Shown piece by piece: positions 24,245 to 35,690 of a DNA stretch of 64,000 nt. Location: positions 36,270,001 to 36,334,000 of the forward strand of contig JBITNC010000001.1 of assembly GCA_050084985.1 (NCBI GenBank), read 5' to 3'. The position numbers were made by a program, and so were the translations under genes. A model generated the notes under the pieces. The model saw nothing but the letters and a program-made list of their open reading frames with translations, ran no database searches and was not told the DNA's origin. The stretch is from Nageia nagi. Its lineage: Eukaryota > Pinophyta. Each line of letters starts with the position of its first letter. Position 1 is the stretch's first letter.

Positions 24245-24560
24245 TGAATAAGAAAAATTAAATAACAATGGACCAGGAGGACTTGATCCACCTTTACATA
24301 TAATGGGTAAAGTAGATGGGAAATTATTTACAAGAATTCTGATAGATGAAGGTTCAGCTATAAATATAATTTCAGATGCTGCATACAAAAATTTAAATTT
24401 ATCAGATTCGCTTATCTTAGCTCCTTCTTTACAAATTAGGGTGCTTAATGATGCAGTGTGTTCAACTTTGGGATCAATAGTGCTATCGATTACAGTAGGG
24501 GCTAAAATCATTCAAACTTTATTACATATAATTGAAGGAAATATTATATAATACAATGTT
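24245..24560 (+). pseudogene. Aspartic protease of Element 5
   Basis: The open stretch 24303-24551 (82 codons) carries TRILIDEGSAINIISDAAYK. The active-site triad reads D-E-G in place of D-S/T-G or D-G-G. ALVLGSIVLSITVGAKIIQT-like beta-strand residues follow, and VLLGHPWIREM, the usual end of these protease domains, comes after a stop at 24549. Protease matures gag-pol. It lies between gag and the G-patch linker. Confidence 0.75.
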
Positions 24561-26010
24561 CTTTTAGGACATCCATGGATTAGAGAAATGCAATGTGTTC
24601 CATCAACTTATCATGGATATTTAAAATACATCTACAAAGATAAAGTTCATTGTGTGTTTAAATATCCAAATCCTTATTCACATTGTAATTTAATTTTTGA
24701 TCCAAATAAAGTGACATTACCGTCTCCTAATTTATCAACCATATTAGTGAACAAAAATATGAATCAATCTGAAGTCATAAAAGGAAGAAGTGGCATAGCT
24801 ATACAAGATAAAGATACTTGGGAAAAAGTTGCTAAAACTTTAGATGAAAAATATGGAGCTTCTTCATCAAAACAAGTAAATACTACATCTAATAATGACT
24901 CATCCAATATATATCCAGTAAATATTAAATTAATGGATTTAGGGATGGGAGAATATGATGTAGATGATATGGTATTTAATATACCTTCATCATAAGAAGT
25001 GGGTAAAGTATCTGAATCACCTAGTGTAATTGGACAAATAGTACCTTTAGGAGAAGTACCTAATCAGACAATGTTTATCTATGCGGGGATAGTAGATCCT
25101 GTGTTAACAATACCCAATCAAACATATGAAGGAAGTTTCAATAATGATATGAAATATTTATCACCATGTTCAAGAACATTTGTCTTAAACTATTTTAACA
25201 AATGTAATTGGCAAGGACAAGGATTAGGTCGATATGAACAGGGTCCATGAGAAATAATTGAATTATGATACCAAGATCCCACTGATAAAAGTGGATTAGG
25301 TTATCAAAATGAATGTAAAAATCTTGCTAAATTAGAAAATTTAGGAGAAGAGAATTTGGATTATAATGAAGAAATTTTAGAAAAAGAATCCATAGTACAA
25401 GAAATTATTGATATAAGAGAAGAACAATTAAGTGAAATGGATGTCTTAGAAGGGGTCAAAATGCTCTTTGTTAATAATATTGAGCCACCCTAGAATCATT
25501 CGTGCTTACCAAGTGATATACAAGAAAAACTAAATAAAAATGCTAAATCATCAATCATTCCATATTCAGATATACCATCGATAAATATGGTTACAATAAA
25601 AGAAAATGATAGTGAAGATCAAAATAATAAAACAAATAGATGAAGTTAACGAAAATCAAAATTTAATCAAAATAATAGCCAATACTTCTACAGATGAAGT
25701 AATTGCTAATTTTTCTCTTATATCATCCAATCCTTCGGTACATGAATTCAAAAATGTAGATCACATATTTGGTTTCTATGAAAATCAAATATGCACAAAT
25801 GAACAAACTCAAGAATATGATGAAGAATATAATGTTAAAGACCATGGTTGGATACCAGTACCAAATCAATTAGAAGAAGGATCACATATACTTACTGAAA
25901 AAGTCTTAGAAATAAATATTAGTAATGATCCTCAAAATTCTAAAATTATTCAATTAGGAGAGAACCTCACTGAAAATGAACAAGAAGAAATTATAACCTT
26001 ATTAAAATAA
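24561..26010 (+). pseudogene. Linker between protease and reverse transcriptase with a G-patch (Element 5)
   Basis: Open frames 24588-24995, 24999-25250 and 25606-26010 follow each other with single stops or short gaps. At about 25205-25310 the sequence encodes WQGQGLGRYEQGP, a stop, then REIIEL-like residues and DKSGLGYQ. This matches the G-patch pattern, in which spaced GxGLG and GLGY glycines bind RNA or RNA helicases. The last part (LGENLTENEQEEIITLLK) is the usual approach to reverse transcriptase in these elements. The rest is acidic and low in recognisable motifs. A G-patch near protease is known from betaretroviruses and from some plant gag-pol proteins. Confidence 0.7.
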
Positions 26011-26799
26011 TGAGAAAAAGTATTTGCATGGTCATATGCAAACATGCCTGGAATAGATCCTAAATTAGTAGTACATAATTTAGCATTAAAGTCTGATGCT
26101 AAACCTGTTAAACAAAAATTACATAAAATGCATCCTACTATAGCATTAATGGTAAAAGAAGAACTTCAAAAATTATTAGAAGCTAAATTTATACAACCTA
26201 TAGATTATTCAGATTGGATATCTAATATGGTACCTGTAAAACAACCAAGTGGAAAAATAAGAATATGCATAGATTTTCATGATCTTAACAAAGCTTGTCC
26301 TAAAGATGATTTCCCTCCACCTAGCATTGATAGTTTGGTAGACTCGACAGTAGGACATGATATGTTATCATTAATGGATGGATTTTCTGGTTATAATCAA
26401 ATAAAAATAGCTACTAAAGATCAACATAAAATGGCTTTTATAACTCCTTGGGGTACCTTTTGTTATAAAGTTATGCCTTTTGGATTAAAAAATACTGGGG
26501 CAACTTATCAAAGGGCTATGACCTATATATTCCATGATTATATGCACGACATAGTAGAAGATTATGTCGATGATCTATTGGTTAGATCTAAATATCAAGT
26601 AGATCATGGAAAAGACCTAATTAAAGTCTTAGATAGATTATTAGAACATAAAGTAAGATTAAATCCAAAAAAATGTGTTTTTGGTGTAACTTCAGGAAAA
26701 TTATTAGGATTTATTGTGTCCCGATGAGGAATTGAAATAGATCCTAGTAAAGTGAAGGTAGTAGTAGACATGCCACCTCCTGCAAATCTAAAATAATTA
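26011..26799 (+). pseudogene. Reverse transcriptase of Element 5
   Basis: The main frame 26044-26727 (227 codons) is uninterrupted and carries the domain motifs in order: MVPVKQPSGKIRICIDFHDL, DDFPPPSIDSLVD, LSLMDGFSGYNQIKI, WGTFCYKVMPFGLKNTGATY and the catalytic YVDD at 26563-26574. The thumb begins with LNPKKCVFGVTSGKLLGFIV, then a stop (CGA to TGA) at the 3' end. The frame continues with IEIDPSKVKVVVDMPPP. The catalytic centre is intact. The enzyme copies element RNA into DNA. Confidence 0.92.
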
Positions 26800-27363
26800 C
26801 GAAGTTTACAGGGCAAGTTACAAGCTATTAGAAGGTTTATAGCTCAACTTTCTAATAAATGTAAACCATTTATGAAATTATTAAAAAAGGGAGTAGAATA
26901 TCATTGGGGCAAAGAGCAACAAGATGCATTTGATGAAATTAAAAGATATTTATTATCTCCTCCTATCTTAAGTCCACCAAGAAAAGATCTACCCTTTTTG
27001 TTATATATCTCTACTACTGAAAATGCTTTAGGAACAATGCTTGCTCAAAAGAATGAACACAATAAAGAATAAGTTATATATTATCTGAGTAGAACCCTAG
27101 TGAACTACGAGATTAAGTACATATATTTGGAAAAATTATGTCTTGTTGTCATTTTTGCTACTAAAAAACTTTGACATTATATGCTTAATCATACAACATA
27201 TGTCATCTCTAAAGTGGATCCATTGAAATATATGATGAATAAAACCTATCAAAATTCAAGAACTGCAAAGTGGATAATGCACTTAACTTAATTTGATTTA
27301 CATTTTATTGGAAAAAAGTCAATAAAAGGATAAGTAATTGCTGATGATCTCATTGATGCTCCA
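26800..27363 (+). pseudogene. Gypsy-type RNase H of Element 5
   Basis: After the reverse transcriptase connection (LRSLQGKLQAIRRFIAQLSN) the frame 26872-27072 encodes KGVEYHWGKEQQDAFDEIK, then LLYISTTENALGTMLAQKN, the first RNase H strand. Further pieces include YYLSRTLVNYE and KWIMHLTQFDLHFIGKKSIK-like residues with stops between. The first strand lacks the usual TDAS-type Asp. In elements with a second RNase H this domain is generally degenerate and serves as a connection to it, which fits what is seen. Confidence 0.75.
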
Positions 27364-27912
27364 TTGCAAGATAATAAACCCCTTGTCATTGAATTACCTG
27401 ATGAAGGGGTGTTTCAATTAGATGAAATTGAAACACCTATAGAACCTGAAGACGATTGGGATATGACAATACACTTTGATGGTTCTCGATGTGAACAAGG
27501 TGGTGGAGTAGGTGTTGTATTTATAACCCCGCAAGGGATCCCTATACCATATTCATTTAAATTAAAATTTCCTTATAATAATAATAATGCAGAATACGAA
27601 GCTTTGATATTGGCATTAAAAACTGCTATTAAATTAAAACTTAAAAGAATTAATATTATCAGAGATTCTTTACTCATCGTAAATCAAGTGAAAGGAATCT
27701 ATCAATGTAAAGAACCTTTACTTCAAAAGTATAAAGTGTTAGTTGAGGAATTATTAAAAAAATTTAACCAATTTAGTATAGAAGCGGCACCAAGATCATC
27801 TAATAGATTTACAGATGCTATGGCTTCTATTGGATCTCTTATCCCAAAAGATCCTAAAAAATCTTCAATTAAAGTTGAAATAATTCAATTATCTCAATCA
27901 TCATTACAATAA
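27364..27912 (+). pseudogene. Second, archaeal-type RNase H of Element 5
   Basis: An uninterrupted 182-codon frame. Catalytic residues are all in place: Asp in MTIHFDGSRCEQGGG, Glu in NAEYEALILALK, Asp in INIIRDSLLIVNQV and Asp in SNRFTDAMASIGSL. The order, after the normal RNase H and before integrase, is that of dual-RNase-H Tat elements. It would degrade the RNA of the RNA-DNA hybrid. The single stop at its end is TAA at 27910, where a Gln codon is likely, so it was once continuous with integrase. Confidence 0.9.
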
Positions 27913-29203
27913 GAAGATGAAGAAAAAAGTGTATTAAATATTGATGTAACTGATAAAGATAATTGGTACAAAGAATTCACAGATTTTTTTAAATTTGGAA
28001 CTCTTCTTGCAAACCTTAAATCACGAAGAGCTTTTAAAATCAAAGCAACTAAATATTGTTTGATAGGGGATATCTTGCATCGATGAAATTTCAATGGTAT
28101 TTTACTTAGATGTCTTGAATGGAATGATATTAAAAAGGCTATATCCTCTGCCCATTATGGAACATGTAGAGGACATTTTAATGGTGTTGCGATTGTAAAA
28201 CGATTAATACGAATGGGGTATTATTGGCCAAATATGGAAAAAGATTGTTGTGAATATGTTAAAAAATGTTTTAAATGTCAACAATACACTCATTTATTTT
28301 CACAACCATCTCAAGAACTACATCCTATACAATCACTTTGGCCATTCTCTAAATGGGCATAGATTTAATAGGAAAAATTACACCTACATCTACTTGTGGA
28401 CACAAGTTCATCATTACAGCAACTGAATATTTTACCAAATGGGTAGAGGCTATTCCCATGACTTCCACCACTGGTTCATGAATTGTTGAATTTATAGAAA
28501 ATTATATTATATGTAGATTTGGCATACCGAACCAATTAATTATGAATAATGGAAAGAATTTTAAAAATAAGGATGTAAAACAAATATGTGACAAGTATAA
28601 GATTAAACAAAGTTTTTCCACTCCATATTATCACAAAGGTAATGGACAGGCAGAGGCTACTAATAAAACTATTCAAAACATCTTAGCAAAAATAATAAAT
28701 GATTCTCATAGAGATTAGCATATACAAATACTAAAAGCCTTATGGGCTTATCGTACCAGTGTATGCACTCCTATTGGGGCAACACCATTCTCTTTAGTAT
28801 ATGGAACAGAAGCCATCCTACCCATAAAACTTGAGATACGATCCCTTAGAGTAAATCTAAGTGAGCAAAATTCTGACAAGGAAGCAAGATAGACTCACTT
28901 AGATCAGTTATTGCTTTTAGATGAAAAATGTATCAATGCTTTAGAGCATATGCATGTTTATCAGAAGAGGATAAAATGAGCTTTTGATAAAAGGGCTCTA
29001 ATTCATGAGTTCAAAATAGGTGATTTGGTTTTAAAAGAAAATCAACAAACTTCACGAATAGAATGATAGCTTAGAGATAAGTTTTCTCCAAATTGGTTAG
29101 GACCATATATCATTAAGAAAAAATTCAGTAAAGGAACTTATCATTTATCAAACTTAGAAGGAAATGAAGAGCGTGAACCTATAAATATCATGCATCTTTG
29201 ACC
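27913..29203 (+). pseudogene. Integrase of Element 5
   Basis: An N-terminal HHCC zinc domain is readable at about 28155-28290 (HYGTCRGHF, then CFKCQ). A one-base loss near 28350 shifts the frame just before the core (MGIDLIGKITPTST), which holds the first catalytic Asp. The second catalytic Asp is Asn in LIMNNGKNF near 28545. The Glu is present in GNGQAEATNK near 28650. The C-terminal part carries DKRALIHEFKIGDLVL, then PNWLGPYIIKKKF, and ends MHL near 29203. With a frameshift, several stops and D to N, it is inactive. Integrase inserts the DNA copy. The last 46 bases lie inside the tandem duplication. Confidence 0.85.
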
Positions 29204-29317
29204 CTTCTATACAAAAAAAAATGTACATTAGTTTTCTTTCATTTTATTTTATTATTGAATTAATAAATAAACAAAAGTATTAATATTTTTCAAGTGTTAA
29301 TGATTAAAATAGAAAAG

Positions 29318-30423
29318 ATGAATCTGGCAAAGGAATCTGCTAAAGGTAGCATAGTGCAACCACAAGTATGATTTCCATCGCCAAGATATCCAAGTGATTT
29401 AGCATTAACATATTTAAAACATGGATTTGATTTGAATATCTTAAATTATTTATGATTGACTATTGATGAACAATTTGAAAGAACATATCATATGTTTTGT
29501 GGTATAAATAATGGTTGGGAAGTCACTTTTTATGGATATGAAGTAAGCATTATTTTAGATCCACAAATCTATTTCACCCATATGGAAAGAATATCACAAG
29601 AAATAATAGCTTTTTGCCTACAATGGCCTTATGGAATACCAAGAATCATCATAAATTACCGATTAACTGAGTACTCACTCCTTTTAGCTAGACTGAAACA
29701 TGTTAAACAATTAACCAAAAGCCTAGAATGGATGGATGAACTTTTACATTATTTACCTCATCAAAAGGTAATTTATGATTTTTCAAATACTTTTGTGGCT
29801 TTTCCTCCTAGAATGTTACAACAACAATATAGGCAAACTCATAGCTTTTCTCGCATGCAAATGCGACACATAATTTGAAAATGAAAGTTGGAGAAAAGGC
29901 AAGCTTATCCTATTGCTAAACTTACAATGATGAATCAAATAAGGGTTAGAAATGAGATTATCGAAAAACTATCAAAAGGACATAGAGTACGAAATAATGG
30001 AAGTTATCTTCCAGGGTTTGAAAGTAGGTATGACAAAGATATCTTTATGAAAGTTATTTGTAACATTCCTACTCCTTTGTATTCAAATATCTTTTCCATG
30101 CCTCTTGAAATACAACAAAAAATGGCCTTGATGTTCTATGATGCGCGTGAATCTTACAGTTGGGATGTCAAAGTAAATGGATATCAAGTTATTGTTTGTA
30201 TCAATGCATTTGAGTTATGGTGTTCTCCTAACTCAGAATATGATTTAATGATATAGTTCTATCTTCTGTGGCCTATAGAAAAGCCCAAAATAATAGTTGA
30301 TTGTACTCACAACCTAACTTTAAAACATCGAGAACAAATCATTTCTATCACACAAATCATAACATTCGAACACTTAGATTATCATATTTCAGAAATCTAT
30401 CATTATCAAGTGGTATTAGATTT
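29318..30423 (+). pseudogene. Unrecognised extra ORF of Element 5, copy 1 (broken)
   Basis: The likely start is the ATG at 29318 (MNLAKESAKGSIVQPQV), followed by in-frame TGA at 29369 and 29453, both also present in copy 2. The frame then runs 29456-29878, breaks with TGA and a shift near 29880, resumes at 29888-30256, and has TAG after LMI. The protein matches copy 2 at nearly all sites. Its last codons run into the duplication join. It lies just downstream of integrase in the sense direction. The family is unknown to me. Features are described under copy 2. Confidence 0.8.
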
Positions 30424-30586
30424 TAGAAGGAAATGAAGAGCGTGAACCTATAAATATCATGCATCTTTGACCCTTCTATACAAAAAAAAATGTACATTAG
30501 TTTTCTTTCATTTTATTTTATTATTGAATTAATAAATAAACAAAAGTATTAATATTTGTCAAGTGTTAATGATTAAAATAGAAAAG

Positions 30587-31678
30587 ATGAATCTGGCAAA
30601 GGAATCTGCTAAAGGTAGCATAGTGCAACCACAAGTATGATTTCCATCGCCAAGATATCCAAGTGATTTAGCATTAACATATTTAAAACATGGATTTGAT
30701 TTGAATATCTTAAATTATTTATGATTGACTATTGATGAACAATTTGAAAGAACATATCATATGTTTTGTGGTATAAATAATGGTTGGGAAGTCACTTTTT
30801 ATGGATATGAAGTAAGCATTATTTTAGATCCACAAATCTATTTCACCCATATGGAAAGAATATCACAAGAAATAATAGCTTTTTGCCTACAATGGCCTTA
30901 TGGAATACCAAGAATCATCATAAATTACCGATTAACTGAGTACTCACTCCTTTTAGCTAGACTGAAACATGTTAAACAATTAACCAAAAGCCTAGAATGG
31001 ATGGATGAACTTTTACATTATTTACCTCATCAAAAGGTAATTTATGATTTTTCAAATACTTTTGTGGCTTTTCCTCCTAGAATGTTACAACAACAATATA
31101 GGCAAACTCATAGATTTTCTTGCATGCAAATGCGACACATAACTTGGAAACAAAATTTGGAGAAAAGGCAAGCTTGTCGTATTGCCGAACTTACAACGAT
31201 GAATCAAATAAGGGTTAGAAATGAGATTATCGAAAAACTATCAAAAGGACATAGAGTACAGAATAATGGAAGTTATCTTCTAAGGTTTGAAAGTAGGTAT
31301 GACAAAGATATCTTTATGAAAGTTATTCATAACATTCCTACTCCTTTGTATTCAAATATCTTTTCCATGCCTCTTGAAATACAACAAAAAATGGCCTTGA
31401 CATTCTATGATGCATGTGAATCTTACGATTGGGATGTCAAAGTAAATGGATATCAAGTTATTATTTGTATCAACGCATTTGAGTTATGGTGTTCTCCTAA
31501 CTCAGAATATGATTTAATGATATATTTCTATCTTCTATGGCCTATAGAAAAGCCCAAAATAATAGTTGATTGTACTCACAACCTGACTTTAAAACATCAA
31601 GAACAAATCATCTCTATCACACAAATTGCAACATTCGAACACTTAGATTATTGTATTCTAGAAATATATCATAATTAA
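30587..31678 (+). pseudogene. Unrecognised extra ORF of Element 5, copy 2 (317 codons open)
   Basis: From an ATG at 30587 the frame has two TGA (30638 and 30722) and then 317 uninterrupted codons, 30725-31678, a long run for this AT-rich sequence. Numbering from 30725, residues 21-66 hold W-E-V, GYEV, LQWPYGIPRII; residues 236-281 hold W-D-V, GYQV, LLWPIEKPKII. The Trp, Gly-Tyr, Trp-Pro, Pro and Ile-Ile positions match at a constant offset of 215 with no gap, so the protein has two copies of one module. The middle part is rich in Gln, Arg and Met. There is no signal peptide or membrane segment. It sits where extra ORFs occur in Tat-lineage elements. The function is unknown. A shared fold with UBC/RWD-like domains is conceivable from the WP..P..I pattern, but that is only a guess. 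Confidence 0.75.
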
Positions 31679-32224
31679 GTGGTATTAAATTTTAGTTTTT
31701 TGTTTAGTTCAACACATTATTCATTTAATCCTGATGTAGTACAAACTCAATTTGAATGCATTATGAATAGATTCCCTAGAAAAAATGATAAAACCCTAAA
31801 AAATTAAAAATTATAAAATCCCAAAAAATTGAAAAATATAAAACACATAAAAATTATAAAATTATAAAATCTACCTAGATGGAAACATCTAGAGGTCACT
31901 TGGCAATTGGGTGCCCTGCCCTTGTATGATGTGGATATATGTTGCATGTCATTGTAAAAGTGATTATCCAGTAAATGTGTAATGTGTGAAAAGGTCATCT
32001 TAGAATAATCTCCTTGTTATCACTACATTCACTTTGTCTTTTCTTCCATAAAGAAATGATATACCATAGATGATAGAAAAACATAAAGTTTATGTTTGAA
32101 GGAAAATCCATAAACTCCAAACACTTACAACATTAAAAAATTCTAAGAGAATTTGAATTAAATCATTCTAAGAGATATTAAGAGTGAAAGTTATGCATCT
32201 ATCCTATTATTCACTTCATCTCGA

Positions 32225-32309
32225 ACCCAAGAATCATTTGATAGTTAAAAAAAAAAAGATGAAAAAAAAAGAAAAAAAAATTGCTACATTATATCAATGA
32301 TTCTTGGGT
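32225..32309 (+). repeat. Inverted repeat with an A-rich loop
   Basis: ACCCAAGAATCAT at 32225-32237 pairs perfectly with ATGATTCTTGGGT at 32297-32309, 13 bp. With one bulge the stem extends by TTGATA and TATCA. The 59-base loop holds three A runs (A11, A9, A9) broken by GATG and G. Confidence 0.85.
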
Positions 32310-32787
32310 GATTACAATATCCTCTACCGAGGCTATGGATGCCTGACTAGTAGTAGAGCAAGGTTGTAGCAAGATCGAAGGGTTAATCCTCATTGGGGCT
32401 ATGGACACCTATCTGGAAATGAGGCATACCTTACGAGTGGTGATATGTCCATTTTGGTTAGCGACCTTCTTTCCTATGGACCTCTATATGTTTCATATGG
32501 ATAGACTAGCTTATTAATGTCTCTAGGATATTTCATCTCAAATGATCTAAGAAGGGAAATGAATCTCACTACACACACTAGAGTTTATAGATTTTTTATC
32601 AGCATATAACAATATTGTTTGATATCATCTTAGGTTGTTAAATCTTGAGATAAAGAAAGATAAGGTAGATGTTATCATAACTTGGTTATTAATCCAAAAT
32701 CACCTAATCTTTGGTCATAATTTGTATTTGTTTGTGCTTAGAATCATTTGTATTATTTTGTTAAACCCATTCCTTTTGAAAATATCA

Positions 32788-33059
32788 TTACCGTTGAACA
32801 TTATTAAAATTTGCTTTTCTTTGGAAAGGATAAGAATAATTATTTATTGTTCTCCTAACCAAGATAAAGTTAATGTTCATATGCATCCATAAGTCACTAG
32901 TGTGTCATGCCAAGCCATTTCTACTATTATCTATTACCTTTGAACATTATTAAAATTGCTTTTCTTTGGAAAGGATAAGAATGATTATTTATTGTTCCCC
33001 TAACCAAGATAAAGTTAATGTTCATATACATCCATAAGTCACTAGTTTGTCATGTCAAG
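32788..33059 (+). repeat. Direct repeat of about 125 bp
   Basis: The sequence TTGAACATTATTAAAATT..GCTTTTCTTTGG up to TCATGCCAAG is present at 32788-32912 and again at 32933-33059. The two copies differ at about ten sites and are about 20 bp apart. No gene is visible in either copy. Confidence 0.85.
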
Positions 33060-33599
33060 AAGTTTATTGTAAAATTACCAAGTACGGAAAATGATGCATC
33101 TGATTCCACAAAAATATAATAAAAATATGTCCTTAAATAACTTAACTTATTAAAATTATAAATTAGATTTATTGTTTATAGCAACTATAATCTTACTTAT
33201 TATTAACTTGGTTTTGAGATTAGTAACATCATCAAACTAATTTGTTGATATATGTTATATATTTTATCATTATACATCATACATTCCACAATTATATCTA
33301 TGCATCATACATTTTGAAAATTACATCTATCATTAACATCTATTCATCATCAAGTAAGTAAAAGACAATTATGTTTATTATGATCTACATAACATCAAAT
33401 CATACCTATTTTATCACAAATCTATGTATAAAATGAAAACTTATGCATCAAAAATCATACAAGTACCATAAATATCAAAGATTTATCTATCTATATATAC
33501 ATCATAACAGTCCATCAAAAGGTCATCATAACATCATGAATCATATAATAAAATACAAGGGCCCAATAACCTCATAAGAATATAAAAAATAACATCATG

Positions 33600-35690
33600 A
33601 AAAATGGTATCCTCAAGGACTACCCCAACCACTACCTGGTCCGCTAGGACTACTTGGTTGCCTCCACCGTCTACTAGTCTCTTCGGTACCTTGACTTGGA
33701 GGAGTAATGCCTACGGATCTTGTAGGACTACCTAGATGCTGAGCTCCTCATAACTTAGATGAACCAATAGCACTAAGGGAGATGCCTAGGGTGTACCACT
33801 CCTGCTAGGAAAACCTTGTGACCTCTAAGTCCTACCTAGAGATCTGACTGTACCCTATGTGCTACTGCCTATCTGATATGCTAAGATATCTATGGGCATA
33901 TAACTATCTGGAGGTATAGGATAATGAGCCCTTGGAGTAAAAGATAGAACACCTATCAGCCATGTCTGTACTCTATCGCTATAAAAATCTTACTGCTAAC
34001 AAATGCCATGATTGAAAACTGAAAGACCACACCCAAAAGTAGATGCTGCTCCTAACTGATGAGCTTGAGATCCCTATAAAGAGGAATGAGCCTCATCTCT
34101 CTCCTATCTATATCTATCTCACTCAGCCCTATACCTATACATGCATGAGTGGGCCTATGCCAACTGGTATCTCACCTCATAAATATATCCTACCAAAGTA
34201 TCAATGCTAGGAACATGTGTAGTAGGAGCCTCCTCGACTCTACGTGTAACCTCTGGGGCACCTCCCTCCTCACCTACACCCATAGCCTCCTCCTTAGGAG
34301 CTAACTCCTTAGGAGCATCTACCATAACCTCCTCACTGGTAGCCTCCTCTCCCATAGCCTCTACTCTTGTAGGCTCCTCACCTACCTCTCCCTCTCCTGC
34401 TGCTACACCCAACTCCTAAACAACATTGATGTGCTGATGAATGCATTGACCCTCTAATCCACCCTTTAGGCCATCATCTCCCTCCTCCCACTAGGCCTTG
34501 AATGCCTTAGACACCCTAATGTCATCATCCCTAGTATCATCCTCCAATGATCCCTCCTCCTGAGTAGGATCAGGCTCTACATAAACTAATGGCTATACAC
34601 CATCTGCTGAGATAGTGCCCTCATGCTGATATGGCACTGATGGGGTAGGTACATCTTCAACTAGGCCGAACTAACGGTGCACTCTCTCAAAGTGAAAATA
34701 TTCCAAAAAATTGGCTTGATGACCACTCAAAACATGTGGCTACCAAATACTAGTAAGCTCAACTGCAAGCTCTCCCTAGATGGGATACAAATGGTAAGGT
34801 CTAAATCTCACTTGATCTAGAATCAAGTGACTAAGCATGTGGTGATAATAGCTCACATCTCAAAAAACTCCATTCGATGGGTGAATATAAAAATCATCAT
34901 GCCATCAGACTATGCCAGCCTTGTAATCTAAGTGACTACCAAACCTTGGCATCGGCAACCCTAGAGGAGGAGCCATAGCTATATGCTCATAAGCCCATTC
35001 CTGCAAGGTGACAGTAACTGATAAAGAGGCCCTATGCCCCTGAGAATAAAAGAATAGCTCCCTATAAATTTGAGCTAATAATGTGGGTTCCTAAGCATAC
35101 ACTATACCCTACTGCATCATATCTACAATAATGGGTAATAATGACCATGGAAACCTCCCACTGCTAGTATCAGGGAGAGCATAACACTGTACTAAACCCA
35201 TCAAGTATGAAAAATGGATCATCCCCTGCTGATCCTCCATCCAATACTGGTAATAGCGGATACCACCTGAAATAATCTTAGAAATAATAGTATCAACCTG
35301 AGCGGCCCCATACAAATAATGAAATAGCAGGTAAAGCTCCCATTCTATCCACCACAGGCAAAATTCTCTGTCCATGAATGGGAATTCTATACAATCTATG
35401 TATATCCTCCACTGTGATAGTCATCTCCCCTGTCAGAAGATGAAAAGTACATGTCACTACATCCCATCTATCTAACAATGCAGCCAATAAAGGATACTCC
35501 CAATGAATGCAACCCATGTGTGGACCCACTCCAAAACCAATGGACTTGAAAAAGGTATGATCAGCTAGACCTAGAAGATCTCTACCCTCCTGTAGAATCG
35601 AGGGATATCTACCTCAAGGTTCATAGACATCTTGAACCTGTGTAATGTTAAAAGGGTTCAGCTCAAAAAAAAATATAGTGTTTCATACTA
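33600..35690 (-). pseudogene. Antisense plant-mobile-domain gene in Element 5
   Basis: Read on the minus strand, opposite to gag-pol. The N-terminal part (about 35690-35100) carries YPSILQEGRDLLGLADHTFF, MGCIHWEYPLLAALLDRWD, CTFHLLTGEMTITVEDIHRL and then QCYALPDTSSGRFPWSLLP. These match plant mobile domains (PMD), where RW...T.TFHL..GE.T.TL.DV is typical. A frame change joins 35529-35293 to 35375-35109. The middle (34412-34155) is a Glu/Ala/Val-rich low-complexity linker. A second conserved block, IPPDSYMPIDILAYQIGSS, lies near 33890. The 55.3-57.3 kb gene is a homologue along its whole length. PMD proteins occur in host silencing factors and in transposons. The role here is unknown. Confidence 0.7.

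Larger units (their letters stand above)
29158..31695 (+). repeat. Tandem direct duplication, two units of 1269 bp
   Basis: Unit 1 is 29158-30426 and unit 2 is 30427-31695. Each starts AAGGAAATGAAGAGCGTGAA (end of integrase) and ends GTGGTATTA.ATTTTAG after the extra ORF. The join follows TTAG, which also precedes unit 1 (AACTTAG), so the two break points share TTAG. The units are highly similar, with scattered substitutions. Old stops are shared by both units, newer ones are found only in unit 1. Confidence 0.95.
31696..33590 (+). other. Spacer of Element 5 between the extra ORF and the antisense gene
   Basis: No convincing gene. It contains an inverted repeat with an A-rich loop (32225-32309), a direct repeat of about 125 bp (32788-33059), and AT-rich sequence with many CATCAT and TACATC words at 33200-33560. 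A 64-codon minus frame at 31804-31998 has no recognisable features. Confidence 0.6.

Noticed and set aside
34204-34419. Plus-strand 71-codon frame rich in Ser, Ala and Pro
   Set aside because: It is the reverse complement of the low-complexity Glu/Ala linker of the antisense plant-mobile-domain gene. Homology supports the minus strand.
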